The notes beneath the pieces were generated by a model. The model saw nothing but the letters and a program-made list of their open reading frames with translations. It ran no database searches and was not told the origin of the DNA. 64,000 bases of DNA from Saccharothrix australiensis (lineage in GTDB: Bacteria > Actinomycetota > Actinomycetes > Mycobacteriales > Pseudonocardiaceae): contig NZ_RBXO01000001.1 in the NCBI RefSeq assembly GCF_003634935.1, positions 1,823,501-1,887,500 on the forward strand. The letters run 5' to 3'. This document shows positions 15,182-23,156 of the stretch, piece by piece. How positions within the stretch are numbered: the first letter of the stretch is position 1; each line of letters starts with the position of its first letter. Position numbers and translations under genes: made by a program.

Positions 15182-15823
15182 TCAGCGGTCCAGCGCGCGG
15201 GCCAGCGCCGCCGGGTCCGTGAGGGTGAAGCTCAGCCGCGCGGTGCGCAGCAGTCCCTTCGCCCGCAGCGAGCCCAACGCGGTTTCGACGCTCTTCTCCG
15301 ACGCGGCCACGGCGTCCGCGAGGTCGCGCTGGCTCAGGCCGTCCAGCCGCAGCCCCGCGTCGGTCGGGCGGCCCAGCTCCGTCACCCACTTGAGGAGCAC
15401 CGACGCCACCCGCGCGGGCACCTCGCGAGTCTGCGCGAGCTGGCGCTCGTCGGCGTCGCGCTGCCGCTTCAGGATCGTCTGGTCGACCAGGGCGCGCACG
15501 TCGTCGCTCTGCGCCCGCAGGCGCACGAAAGCGCTTGCGGCCAGATGCACGGCCCGACCGGGGGACAGCGCGACGACGTGCGCGCTGCGCGGCCGCCCGG
15601 TGATGACGCCGAGTTCGCCCACCATCGCGCCCGGCCCGAGCAGGCTGACCAGCGGTTCCACGCCGGGCCCCGGCAGCAGCGCCTTCACCAGGCCGGACTC
15701 GATCAGCAGGACCTCGTCACTGTCCGTGCCGGCGGTGATCAGTCGTTCACCCTTGCGGAACGGGGCGGACCGCCCGGCGGCGCGGATCTCCGCTCGGCCC
15801 CGGTCGGGAGCGTGGTCGGGCAT
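15182..15823 (-). CDS. Crp/Fnr-family cyclic-nucleotide-binding transcription regulator
   Basis: A 213-residue protein with an N-terminal cNMP-binding beta-roll (FRKGERLITAGTDSDEVLLI, GAMVGELGVITGRPRSAHVV with the phosphate-binding-cassette region GELGVITGRPRSA) and a C-terminal winged HTH (LDGLSQRDLADAVAASEKSV). The cassette has Glu and Arg at the places that contact cyclic nucleotide ribose and phosphate in CAP, so ligand binding is plausible. The start at ATG 15823 gives MPDHAPDRG. It is transcribed first in a probable two-gene operon with the cyclase-fold/amyloid-motif gene. Confidence 0.87.
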   Translation of the reverse strand: MPDHAPDRGRAEIRAAGRSAPFRKGERLITAGTDSDEVLLIESGLVKALLPGPGVEPLVSLLGPGAMVGELGVITGRPRSAHVVALSPGRAVHLAASAFVRLRAQSDDVRALVDQTILKRQRDADERQLAQTREVPARVASVLLKWVTELGRPTDAGLRLDGLSQRDLADAVAASEKSVETALGSLRAKGLLRTARLSFTLTDPAALARALDR

Positions 15824-16008
15824 GACGCACCATCGTGCCGATGCCCGTCGCCGTCGTGGGTCGGAATCCACCGCGTTCACACGTTCAGGTGAGAGATTCG
15901 CCCGGAGCGCCCAACGCGGAGCCGGTGCTGCGGGCGGCCGGCCCGGACGGGCACCGCCGGCCGCGGCGAGCACTTGATCGGTCCGGCGCCCGCCACCACG
16001 ATGGTGCG

Positions 16009-16860
16009 GTGACGAACGGACGACCGCCGGTGACCGTGCTCGGCCTCGGCCTGATGGGCGCCGCGCTCGCCGCCGCCTTCCACCGCGCCGGGCACCCCAC
16101 GACGGTGTGGACGCGCTCGGACCGGCCGGGCCCGGACGGCACGGTCCGGGCGGCCACGGCGGCGGGCGCCGTCGCCGCGAGCCCGCTGGTGGTGGTGTGC
16201 GTCCTGGACTACCGGGCGGCCGAGCGGGTGCTCGACGGCGACCTCGAAGGCAGGACCGTGGTCAACCTGACCACCGGCACGCCGGAACAGGCGCGCGAGC
16301 TGGCCGCGCGGGTCGCCGGCCGGGGCGGCGCGTACCTCGACGGCGCGATCCTGGCCAACCCGTCCGGGGTCGGCTCGCCCGCCACCCCGGTCTTCCACAG
16401 CGGACCACCCGAGGTGTTCCGGGCGCACGAGCGGACCCTCGCCGCGCTGGGCGCCTGCACGCACCTCGGCGCGGACGTCGGCCTGGCCGCGCTGTACGAC
16501 ACCGCGCTGCTCGGGATCGTGTACCCGGCGGTGACGGGGTACCTCCAGGCGCTCGCGCTGCTGGGCCGGGAAGGCGTGTCCGCGGCGGAGTTCACGCCGC
16601 TGGCGCAAGGGGTGCTCGCCGCCTTCCCCGCGCTGCTGCCCGCGATGGCCGCGCAGGTGGACAGCGGTGACTACGTGACGGGGGAGGCGCGGCTGGACAT
16701 GCAGGTGGCCGCCGTCGAACCCCTGATCGAGGGCGGGCGGGCGCGCGGCGTGGACACCGGGCTGCTGGAGCACGTGCGGTCGCTGATGGCGCGGGCGGTG
16801 GCGGCGGGCCACGGCGCGGCGGACTACTCCGCCGTCGTCGAGGTGCTCCGCGCGCCCTGA
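16009..16860 (+). CDS. Imine-reductase-like NAD(P)-binding protein (beta-hydroxyacid dehydrogenase superfamily)
   Basis: A 283-residue protein. VTVLGLGLMGAALAAAFHRAG is an N-terminal Rossmann GxGxxG, followed by TVWTRS, in which the Arg-Ser pair suggests NADPH preference. VVNLTTGTPEQARELAARV and YLDGAILANPSGVGSP are typical of imine reductases, which reduce cyclic imines to amines, and GLAALYDTALLGIVY carries the Asp at the catalytic position of (R)-selective types. GTG at 16009 is in frame 8 codons before the Rossmann strand. It stands alone. Confidence 0.83.
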   Translation: MTNGRPPVTVLGLGLMGAALAAAFHRAGHPTTVWTRSDRPGPDGTVRAATAAGAVAASPLVVVCVLDYRAAERVLDGDLEGRTVVNLTTGTPEQARELAARVAGRGGAYLDGAILANPSGVGSPATPVFHSGPPEVFRAHERTLAALGACTHLGADVGLAALYDTALLGIVYPAVTGYLQALALLGREGVSAAEFTPLAQGVLAAFPALLPAMAAQVDSGDYVTGEARLDMQVAAVEPLIEGGRARGVDTGLLEHVRSLMARAVAAGHGAADYSAVVEVLRAP

Positions 16861-17002
16861 GCGGACCCCGCTCGCGCCGAGCGGCGAAAGCCCCGCTCGT
16901 TCCCCGTGCGGTGCGGGACCCGCTCGCCCCGGAGTCACGAGCGGCCCTGACCGAGGCCGCCGACAGGGGGCTGCCCGGAACCCCGGTCGAACGCCGCGAC
17001 GG

Positions 17003-17064
17003 GGCCGCCCGAACCCCGCGAGCGCAACCGGCCGCCCGAACCCCGCGAGCGCAACCGGCCGCCC
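17003..17064. repeat. 27-bp tandem repeat, 2.3 copies
   Basis: The unit at 17003-17029 is repeated exactly at 17030-17056 and continues 8 bases. It lies in the 787-base gene-poor stretch 16861-17647. Confidence 0.8.
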
Positions 17065-17220
17065 GGTCGCGGTCGGGTCAGTCGACGCACGGGATGTCGT
17101 CGGGGACGGCGGCGGCGGACGGCGGGGTGGGCTCGGCCGCGGTGGCGGTGCTCGGCGGCGCGGGCTCGGACGTCGACGGTCGCGGCGGGCTGGCCGTCGC
17201 GGCGGTGCGCGTGGGGGAAC

Positions 17221-17358
17221 GTGGCGGCGGAACAGGTCTTCGTCGACGAGAGAGGCAGACGTCGCGGGCTGATGGGCGTGCTCGGCTTCGGCCGCGCTGC
17301 CGGGCTGCTGGGCTTCGCGGGCGTCATCGCGGCCACGGTGTTCGAGCACCTGCCGTGA
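17221..17358 (+). CDS. Possible 45-residue membrane peptide
   Basis: GTG start with GGGGGAA just upstream; a charged N-terminus (VDERGRRRGLMG) is followed by a hydrophobic segment AGLLGFAGVIAATVF. Its stop overlaps the next small ORF start as GTGA, the arrangement used by real neighbours in this genome. Too short for certainty. Confidence 0.35.
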   Translation: MAAEQVFVDERGRRRGLMGVLGFGRAAGLLGFAGVIAATVFEHLP

Positions 17359-17504
17359 GGGCGCACTGGGTCTCGCTGCTGGTCGGGTTGGTGCTGCTGC
17401 CGTTGCTCGCGCCCGCGTTGGACGTGTTCGTGGTGCACGGGGCGTTCATCGCGGACGCGCCCTGGGCGATCGCGGTGTGGGGCGGCTTCATGCTGTGGTG
17501 GTGA
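17355..17504 (+). CDS. Possible 49-residue membrane peptide
   Basis: GTG at 17355 overlaps the preceding stop. The product has two hydrophobic stretches, HWVSLLVGLVLLPLLAPALD and ADAPWAIAVWGGFMLWW, and would form a small two-helix membrane protein. Hydrophobic composition in one frame of GC-rich DNA is suggestive but not decisive. No family recognised. Confidence 0.38.
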   Translation: MRAHWVSLLVGLVLLPLLAPALDVFVVHGAFIADAPWAIAVWGGFMLWW

Positions 17505-17647
17505 AGTCGCTGGTCACCGCCTTGCACGGTACGCCGGTGCGGTGGCAGTCGGTGCGGGCTGGCCGAGGTGGGCGCGCGGTAGTGCCGGCGGGGTGGCCCG
17601 CCCGTCGGGAGAGGGTCGCCGGAGCAGGGCGCCGGCGACCCGTTCGC

Positions 17648-17839
17648 CTACTCGATCACGCGGATGGCGCCCGCGGGACAGAGGTGTGCGGCCTCCCTCG
17701 CCTCCTTCTCGTGCCCGACGGCGGTCGGGTCGAGCAACACCACGGTGCCGTCGACCTCGTCCTGGTCGAACACGGCTGGATCGGTGAGCGCGCACATGCC
17801 GGATCCGGCGCAGCGGTCCGGGTCGACCTCGATCATCAT
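17648..17839 (-). CDS. [3Fe-4S] ferredoxin, P450 redox partner
   Basis: A 63-residue ferredoxin. CAGSGMC near the N-terminus and HLCPAGAI near the C-terminus give three Cys ligands in the single-cluster [3Fe-4S] pattern common to actinomycete P450 partners. Its ATGATG start overlaps the stop of the P450 gene directly upstream, so the two are translationally coupled and almost certainly work together in electron delivery. No ferredoxin reductase is adjacent. Confidence 0.93.
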   Translation of the reverse strand: MMIEVDPDRCAGSGMCALTDPAVFDQDEVDGTVVLLDPTAVGHEKEAREAAHLCPAGAIRVIE

Positions 17840-19035
17840 GAGAACTCCACTGGCAGACGGTGTACGCCGTAGATTCCCATGTCGGTCCTCATCGGCACCT
17901 CCGACGCGGGGATCGCGAGCCTCAGGTCCGGGAACTCGGTGAACAGCGCCCGGAACGCCACCCTCATCTCGATGCGCGCCAGCTGCTGCCCGAGGCACTG
18001 GTGCACCCCGTGGCCGAAACCGACGTGCCCGGTGGCGGGCCGGTGGATGTCCAGCTCGTCCGGCCGGTCGAACCGGTTCGGGTCGCGGTTGGCGGCCGGC
18101 ACGGAGATCACGACCGACTCGCCCTCCTTGACCGTGACCCCGCCCAGCTCCAGGTCCTCCAGCGCGGTCCGGATCGGGCCGAGCTGGATGATCGACAGGT
18201 AGCGCATCAGCTCTTCGACGGCGTTGTCGACCAGGCTCGGGTCCGCGCGCAGCTCCGCCAGCTGGTCCGGGTGCTGGAGCAGCGCGAGCGTGCCGATGCC
18301 GAGCATGTTCGCCGTCGTCTCGTGCCCGGCGACGAGCAGGAGGAGCCCCATGTTGGTGACTTCCTCGTCGTTCAGCTCGCCGCTCTGGATCAGGCCGGTG
18401 AGCATGTCGTCGCCGGGGTCGTCGTGCTTGCGCCGCACGAGGTCGGCGACGAACGCCTTGATCCGGTTGAAGGCGGCCTGGATCTCCTCGAAGTCGTTCG
18501 ACAGCTTGAACGACGTGCCCGTGTCCCGCTGGAACCCCTCGCGCTCCTCGTACGGCACCCCCAGCAGTTCGCAGATCACCATCGACGGCACGGGCAGCGC
18601 GAACGCCTGCACGAGGTCGACGCCCGGGCCCGCCTCCCGCATCGCGGCCAGGTGGTTCGCGACGATCTGCTCGATCCGGGGCGTCAGCTGGTTCATCCGC
18701 CGGACGGTGAACTGCCCGGTGAGCAGCTTGCGGTACCGCGAGTGCTCCGCGCCGTCGGTGGTGATGAACATGCCCGGCTCGGACGGTGGCGACGGCGGGA
18801 CGACCTGGCCGCCGATGCGGATCGGCGAGTGCTGGAGCTCGGGCCGGTTGCTGAACCGCTGGTCGGCCAGCACGGCCCGCGTGAGCGAGTGGGACGTGAC
18901 GAGCCACCCCAGGTGCCCGTCGGGGAACTGGAGCCTGCTGATCGGCTCGGTCTCGCGTAATTCGCCCAGCCTGGTCGGCGGGTCCAGCGGGGAGCTGCGC
19001 TCCATGGGCAGCTCGGGATGCAGTGTTTCGGTCAT
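17836..19035 (-). CDS. Cytochrome P450 (CYP105/107-like)
   Basis: A 399-residue soluble bacterial P450. Landmarks in order: helix C TTDGAEHSRYRKLLTGQF, I-helix oxygen-activation motif LLVAGHETTANML, ExxR as EELMRY, and heme-binding loop FGHGVHQCLGQQLARIE with the proximal Cys. The length and motifs match actinomycete class I P450s that hydroxylate antibiotics, lipids or xenobiotics. The ATG at 19035 begins MTETLHPELPMERSSPLDPP. The ferredoxin gene overlaps its stop. An ABC exporter operon is divergent across about 150 bases, so shared control is possible. Substrate unknown. Confidence 0.96.
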   Translation of the reverse strand: MTETLHPELPMERSSPLDPPTRLGELRETEPISRLQFPDGHLGWLVTSHSLTRAVLADQRFSNRPELQHSPIRIGGQVVPPSPPSEPGMFITTDGAEHSRYRKLLTGQFTVRRMNQLTPRIEQIVANHLAAMREAGPGVDLVQAFALPVPSMVICELLGVPYEEREGFQRDTGTSFKLSNDFEEIQAAFNRIKAFVADLVRRKHDDPGDDMLTGLIQSGELNDEEVTNMGLLLLVAGHETTANMLGIGTLALLQHPDQLAELRADPSLVDNAVEELMRYLSIIQLGPIRTALEDLELGGVTVKEGESVVISVPAANRDPNRFDRPDELDIHRPATGHVGFGHGVHQCLGQQLARIEMRVAFRALFTEFPDLRLAIPASEVPMRTDMGIYGVHRLPVEFS

Positions 19036-19086
19036 CTCGCACACCTCCCAGTGCGTTCGGGGACCTCCTTTGCAAGCTACAGAAGT

Positions 19087-19102
19087 TTCACGAACCCGTG
19101 AA
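19087..19102. promoter_or_regulatory. Inverted repeat between P450 and ABC exporter genes
   Basis: TTCACG-AACC-CGTGAA, a perfect 6+6 palindrome in an AT-richer divergent intergenic region, 52 bases upstream of the P450 start. It could be the operator for a regulator controlling both operons, for example the XRE protein at 20940, but no direct evidence links them. Confidence 0.45.
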
Positions 19103-19183
19103 GTAAATATGCCGTAAGGATGATGGCTAGTACGGCTGATAGCAGGTGTGCTACAAACTGGCCTGGAACTTCTACAGGGGGAG

Positions 19184-20092
19184 GTGGGTGTCCTGGTCAT
19201 CGAGGTGCGCGACCTGCGGATGCGTTACGGCACCGCGGACGTGTTGCGCGGAGTGGACTTCACGGCCGGGCGAGGTGAGGTGGTCGCGCTGCTCGGGCCC
19301 AACGGCGCGGGCAAGACGACCACGATCGAGATCCTGGAGGGCTTCCGGGTGCCCTCCGCGGGGCGGGTGCGGGTGCTCGGCGTCGACCCGGCCAAGGGCG
19401 ACGAGGCGTGGCGGGCCAAGCTGGGCGTGGTGCTCCAGTCCTGGCGCGACCACTCGCGGTGGCGCGTGCGGGAGCTGCTGGACCACCTCGGCCGCTACTA
19501 CCAGCCCTACGGCACGCCGGACCGCGCGCGGCCGTTCGACACCGACGAGCTGATCCGCACGGTGGGCCTGGAGGAGCACGCGCACCAGAAGAGCGCCAAG
19601 CTGTCCGGCGGCCAGCGCCGGCGGCTGGACGTCGCGATCGGCATCGTCGGCAAGCCCGAACTGCTGTTCCTGGACGAGCCGACGGCCGGGTTCGACCCGC
19701 ACGCGCGGCGCGAGTTCCACGACCTGGTGCACCGGCTGTCCGACCTGGAGGGCATGACCATCCTGCTGACCACGCACGACCTGGCCGAGGCGGAGAAGCT
19801 CGCCGACCGGATCCTGGTGCTCGCGGGCGGCCGGATCATCGCCGACGGCAGCCCGGACCAGCTCAGCAGGCAGGTGTCCGGGCAGGCCGAGGTGCGCTGG
19901 ACCGAGCACGGCGAGCGCCACGTGCACGCCACCGACGACGCCACCGGGTTCGTGCGGACGCTGCTCGCCCGGCACAGCACCGGCATCTCCGACCTGGAGG
20001 TGCGCCGCAGCACGCTGGAGGACACCTACCTGGCGCTCGTGCACCGGCACGAGAGCGGCCAGGCGGACGTGGAGGAGGTGGCCGCGCTGTGA
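19184..20092 (+). CDS. ABC transporter ATP-binding protein (drug exporter, CcmA type)
   Basis: About 302 residues. Walker A LLGPNGAGKTTTIEIL, Q-loop VVLQSW, signature LSGGQRRRLDVAIGIVG, Walker B LLFLDEPTAGFDP, H-loop TTHD. The C-terminal tail VRRSTLEDTYLALVHR is typical of multidrug or antibiotic exporters of the DrrA/CcmA type. The start is uncertain: GTG 19184 is used here, GTG 19148 would add 12 codons, and a purine-rich GGGGGAGG overlaps this area. The permease start overlaps its stop, so the two form one transporter. Confidence 0.92.
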   Translation: MGVLVIEVRDLRMRYGTADVLRGVDFTAGRGEVVALLGPNGAGKTTTIEILEGFRVPSAGRVRVLGVDPAKGDEAWRAKLGVVLQSWRDHSRWRVRELLDHLGRYYQPYGTPDRARPFDTDELIRTVGLEEHAHQKSAKLSGGQRRRLDVAIGIVGKPELLFLDEPTAGFDPHARREFHDLVHRLSDLEGMTILLTTHDLAEAEKLADRILVLAGGRIIADGSPDQLSRQVSGQAEVRWTEHGERHVHATDDATGFVRTLLARHSTGISDLEVRRSTLEDTYLALVHRHESGQADVEEVAAL

Positions 20093-20943
20093 ACGCCGAC
20101 CTGCACGCGTTCCGGCTCGGGGTGGACCGGGGGTGGCGCGAGTTCCGGCACTCCCTGGGCAGCTCGGACCAGTGGTTCAACGTCGTCATCGGCATCGCGT
20201 ACCTGACGGTGCTGCTGTTCCAGCGCGGCTCCGCCGTGGACGGCACCACGCTGTCGCTGGCCGCGCTGACGCTGCCGAGCATGGTGGGCATGTCGGTCGC
20301 GTTCGGCGGTCTCGTCAGCCCGGCCGGCCAGCTCGCGCTCAACCGCGAGGACGGCACGCTGCTCCGCGCCAAGGCGATCCCGCACGGCATGGTCGGCTAC
20401 CTGGTCGGCCGGGTCGTGCAGACCTCGCTGGACATCTTCCTGGCCCTGCTCATCGTCCTCGTCCCCGGCCTGCTGGTGGTCGAGGGGCTGTTCCGGACCG
20501 GGCTGGGCGGCGTCCTGCTGCTGGTCGCGGTGCTGGTGGCCGGGTTGCTCGCGACCCTGCCGTGGGGCGCGGTGGTCGGCTCGCTGGCCAAGAGCCCCCA
20601 GGGCGCGGCCGGCCTCACGATGCTGCCGATGATGGGCATCGTGGCGATCTCCGGCATCTTCTACCCGATCACGGCCCTGCCCGGCTGGCTCCAGTGGGTC
20701 GCGCAGCTGTTCCCGGTGTACTGGACGGGGCTGGGCGCGCGGTCCGCGCTGCTGCCCGACTCGGCCGCGGCGGCCGAGATCGGCGGCTCGTGGCGGACGC
20801 TGGAGACGTTCGGCGTGCTGGGGGTGTGGGCGGTGGTCGGGCTCCTGCTCGCGCCTGTCATCCTGCGTCGGATGGCCCGGCGCGAGTCGGGCGCCGACAT
20901 GGAGCAGCGCCGCCAGGCGGCGCTGACGAGGGGCATGGGGTGA
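20089..20943 (+). CDS. ABC-2 type transporter permease
   Basis: A 284-residue membrane protein with about six helices (for example WFNVVIGIAYLTVLLF, IFLALLIVLVPGLLVV, GVLLLVAVLVAGLLATLPWG, LGVWAVVGLLLAPVIL) and the ABC-2 family pattern MLPMMGIVAISGIFYPITAL before the penultimate loop. GTG overlaps the ATPase stop by 4 bases (GTGA). With the upstream ATPase it should form an exporter of a hydrophobic compound, perhaps a drug or lipid. Confidence 0.92.
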   Translation: MNADLHAFRLGVDRGWREFRHSLGSSDQWFNVVIGIAYLTVLLFQRGSAVDGTTLSLAALTLPSMVGMSVAFGGLVSPAGQLALNREDGTLLRAKAIPHGMVGYLVGRVVQTSLDIFLALLIVLVPGLLVVEGLFRTGLGGVLLLVAVLVAGLLATLPWGAVVGSLAKSPQGAAGLTMLPMMGIVAISGIFYPITALPGWLQWVAQLFPVYWTGLGARSALLPDSAAAAEIGGSWRTLETFGVLGVWAVVGLLLAPVILRRMARRESGADMEQRRQAALTRGMG

Positions 20944-21179
20944 GCGAGACCGTCTTCAACCGGATCGCGATGCTGCGCGCGGAGCGCGGCGTCTCGCGCC
21001 GGCAGCTGTCCGAGGCGTTGGGCATCCACTACCAGACCGTGGGCTACCTGGAACGCGGCGAGTACAGCCCGAGCCTCTACCTCGCGCTGCGCATCGCGCA
21101 GTACTTCGAGGTGCCGGTGGAGGTCGTGTTCTCGACCGACCCGTTCCCCCGGCTGGGCAGCGAGGAGCGGTCCGCCTGA
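20940..21179 (+). CDS. XRE-family HTH regulator
   Basis: A 79-residue protein that is almost entirely a Cro/C1-type helix-turn-helix: RIAMLRAERGVSRRQLSEAL, GIHYQTVGYLERGEYSPSLY. Its GTG overlaps the permease stop (GTGA), making it the third gene of the exporter operon. Such stand-alone XRE proteins after ABC-2 transporters usually act as local repressors; the divergent region upstream of the operon is the likely target. Confidence 0.92.
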   Translation: MSETVFNRIAMLRAERGVSRRQLSEALGIHYQTVGYLERGEYSPSLYLALRIAQYFEVPVEVVFSTDPFPRLGSEERSA

Positions 21180-21185
21180 GGCGGA

Positions 21186-21213
21186 GGGGGCGGCGCCGAC
21201 CGGCGCCGCCCCC
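21186..21213. terminator. Bidirectional terminator between XRE and glycosyltransferase genes
   Basis: Perfect 13-bp GC stem (21186-21198 with 21201-21213), 2-base gap, located 6 bases after the XRE stop and just before the convergent glycosyltransferase stop. Confidence 0.78.
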
Positions 21214-21223
21214 GTCCCCGTGC

Positions 21224-22372
21224 TCAGCCCAGCGCTCCCTCGATCACGTCGGCCGCCGCCGCGGTGCCGCCCGCGGCCCGGACCTCCGCCCGGAACGCCG
21301 CCAGGCGGGCCGCGACCTGCTCGTCGCCGGCCAGTTCGAGGACGGCGGCGCGCAGCGCCTCCGGGGTCGCCTCCTCGCGCGGCAGGTGCCGGCCGAGGCC
21401 GAGCTCGGCCACCCGCACGGCGTTCATGACCTGCTCGTCGATCGTCGGCACGCCGACCATCGGGACGCCGTGGTAGAGCGCCTCCATCGTGCCGCCCATG
21501 CCGCAGTGGGTGATGAACACCTTGGCGTGCGACAGGATGTCGAGCTGCGGCAGCCAGCGGTGCAGCTCGACGTTGGCCGGGATCCCGCCGAGGTCGGCCG
21601 GGTCGACGTGCTTGCCGATGTTGATCACCACGTGCCAGTCGAGGTCGCCGAACGCCGCCAGGCACGCCCGGTAGAACGCCGGGTCGTCGGTGTAGGCCGA
21701 GCCGAGCGAGATCAGCAGGACCGGCCGGCCGTCGGCGGGCGCGTCCCAGCCGCCCTGGAACGACCGGTCGCCGATGCACGGGCCGACGAAGGTGTACTTG
21801 TCGGCCACCCGCTCGCCGTACTGGAACGACCGCGCGATGCTCACGACGGCCCGGTCGGGGTCGCCCACGAACGCCTGCGGGTCCATGTCCACGCCCTCGG
21901 CGCGCAGCCACGCCCCGATCTCGGCGTGGACCGCCTTCATCTCGGGCGTCTCGTTGACCTCGCCCATGTCCTCCTCCCAGCCCTCGTAGGCCACGAAGGT
22001 GGGGGAGAACTGGATGGCGGGCACACCCCAGCGGGCGGCGAGGACGCGCGCGGGCCACGCGCCGATGTCGTACACGACCACGTCCGGGCGGTCGTCGGCG
22101 TAGGCCGCGGCCAGGACGGGCAGCAGGGCGACGGCCTCGTCCAGGAACAGCTTCATGGCGGGCGCCATCCCGGTCGGCCACTGCCCGTCCTCGGCGGGCA
22201 GGGTGGTCGGGTAGGCGACCGGCGTCGCGCCGGCGTGCTCGACCGCGGCGCGGAAGGCCGCCGGCACGGCGTAGGTGACCCGGTGGCCGCGCGCGACGAG
22301 TTCCGCCACGACGGGCAGCGTCGGGTTCACGTGGCCGTGGCCGGGGATGTTGAAGAAAGCGATGTGCGACAA
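21224..22372 (-). CDS. Macrolide-family (MGT/OleD-like) glycosyltransferase
   Basis: A 382-residue GT1-family enzyme. The N-terminus HIAFFNIPGHGHVNPTLPVV has the catalytic-type His, and the C-terminal donor-binding motif is FITHCGMGGTMEALYHGVPM followed by VPTIDEQVMNA. Related actinomycete enzymes glucosylate macrolides for self-protection (OleD, MgtA), so resistance or detoxification is plausible here beside a P450 and an exporter. It begins with TTG at 22372, supported by GGAGAG upstream; no better ATG or GTG lies before the conserved N-terminus. Confidence 0.92.
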   Translation of the reverse strand: MSHIAFFNIPGHGHVNPTLPVVAELVARGHRVTYAVPAAFRAAVEHAGATPVAYPTTLPAEDGQWPTGMAPAMKLFLDEAVALLPVLAAAYADDRPDVVVYDIGAWPARVLAARWGVPAIQFSPTFVAYEGWEEDMGEVNETPEMKAVHAEIGAWLRAEGVDMDPQAFVGDPDRAVVSIARSFQYGERVADKYTFVGPCIGDRSFQGGWDAPADGRPVLLISLGSAYTDDPAFYRACLAAFGDLDWHVVINIGKHVDPADLGGIPANVELHRWLPQLDILSHAKVFITHCGMGGTMEALYHGVPMVGVPTIDEQVMNAVRVAELGLGRHLPREEATPEALRAAVLELAGDEQVAARLAAFRAEVRAAGGTAAAADVIEGALG

Positions 22373-22506
22373 GGATCTCTCCGGTGATTCCGAGGATGGC
22401 TCAGGAGCCCCGTCACGCGGTGCGCGCGGGGGCGGGCGGCTGAGCCGGAATCAGAGGTAGAAGACCTTGAACGCGAACATGGGCCAACGGTAGCGCGGCC
22501 GTCGAA

Positions 22507-23091
22507 TCATTTTCCGAGCACCGCTCGCAACGCGATCCGGACGGCGTCGACGAGCTCGGCCCGGCTCTCCGGCGTGCCGGGCGCGGGCGCGTGCGCGGCG
22601 CCCGCGCCGACCAGGCGGTCGAACAGCAGGCCGTCGAGGAACGCGACCAGGTCGCGCCCCCTGCGGTCGGCGTCCGGCACGCCCGCCCGTTCGAGCAGCT
22701 CCCGTGCGCCGGCGCGCACCCGGTCGCCGTGCGCGAGGATGCCGCGCAGCTCCGGGTGGCGGGTGGCCTCCAGCAGGCACGCGTACCGCGCGAGGACGCG
22801 TTCCCGACCGGTGGTCATCCAGTGGTCCAGCAGGTGCCCGATGGACCGGGCGAACGCGTCGGCGTCCACCGGGCCCGGTCGGTCGGCGTCGGCCGCCTCC
22901 GCCTCGTCCTGCTCGGCCAGGCGCGCCACCACGCCCTCGACCAGCGCCTTCCGGGTGCGGAAGTAGGCCGAGGTGGACCCCTGCGGCAGGCCGGCCTCGG
23001 CGTCGACGGCGCGGTGGGTCAGGCCGCGCATGCCCCGCGTGGCGACCACGTGGACGGCCGCGTCGGCGATGGCGGTCATCCGGTCGGACAC
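22507..23091 (-). CDS. TetR-family repressor
   Basis: A 194-residue TetR regulator: HTH RMTAIADAAVHVVATRGMRG, LTHRAVDAEAGLPQGSTSAY, FRTRKALVEG, then a helical ligand domain. GTG at 23091 has GGAAGGTGG upstream. It is divergent from a flavin monooxygenase gene, with 65 bases between starts that hold two copies of a 14-base palindromic operator, so it most likely represses itself and that gene. Ligand unknown. Confidence 0.94.
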   Translation of the reverse strand: MSDRMTAIADAAVHVVATRGMRGLTHRAVDAEAGLPQGSTSAYFRTRKALVEGVVARLAEQDEAEAADADRPGPVDADAFARSIGHLLDHWMTTGRERVLARYACLLEATRHPELRGILAHGDRVRAGARELLERAGVPDADRRGRDLVAFLDGLLFDRLVGAGAAHAPAPGTPESRAELVDAVRIALRAVLGK

Positions 23092-23105
23092 GGACCACCT
23101 TCCCT

Positions 23106-23143
23106 TCTACACCTGTAGAGTACGGGTCCTCTACAGGTGTAGA
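23106..23143. promoter_or_regulatory. Twin TetR operators (TCTACACCTGTAGA and reverse complement)
   Basis: Two near-palindromic 14-base sites at 23106-23119 and 23130-23143, reverse complements of each other and 24 bp centre to centre. Together they make a large inverted repeat between the divergent tetR and monooxygenase genes. Spacing near two helical turns would let two dimers bind the same face. Confidence 0.85.
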
Positions 23144-23156
23144 AGCGGGGGCGGTC

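Noticed and set aside
17078..17240. Minus-strand Pro/Thr/Ala-rich frame ending VPDDIPCVD
   Set aside because: The tail looks natural, but there is no ATG, GTG or TTG between the upstream in-frame stop and the credible part.
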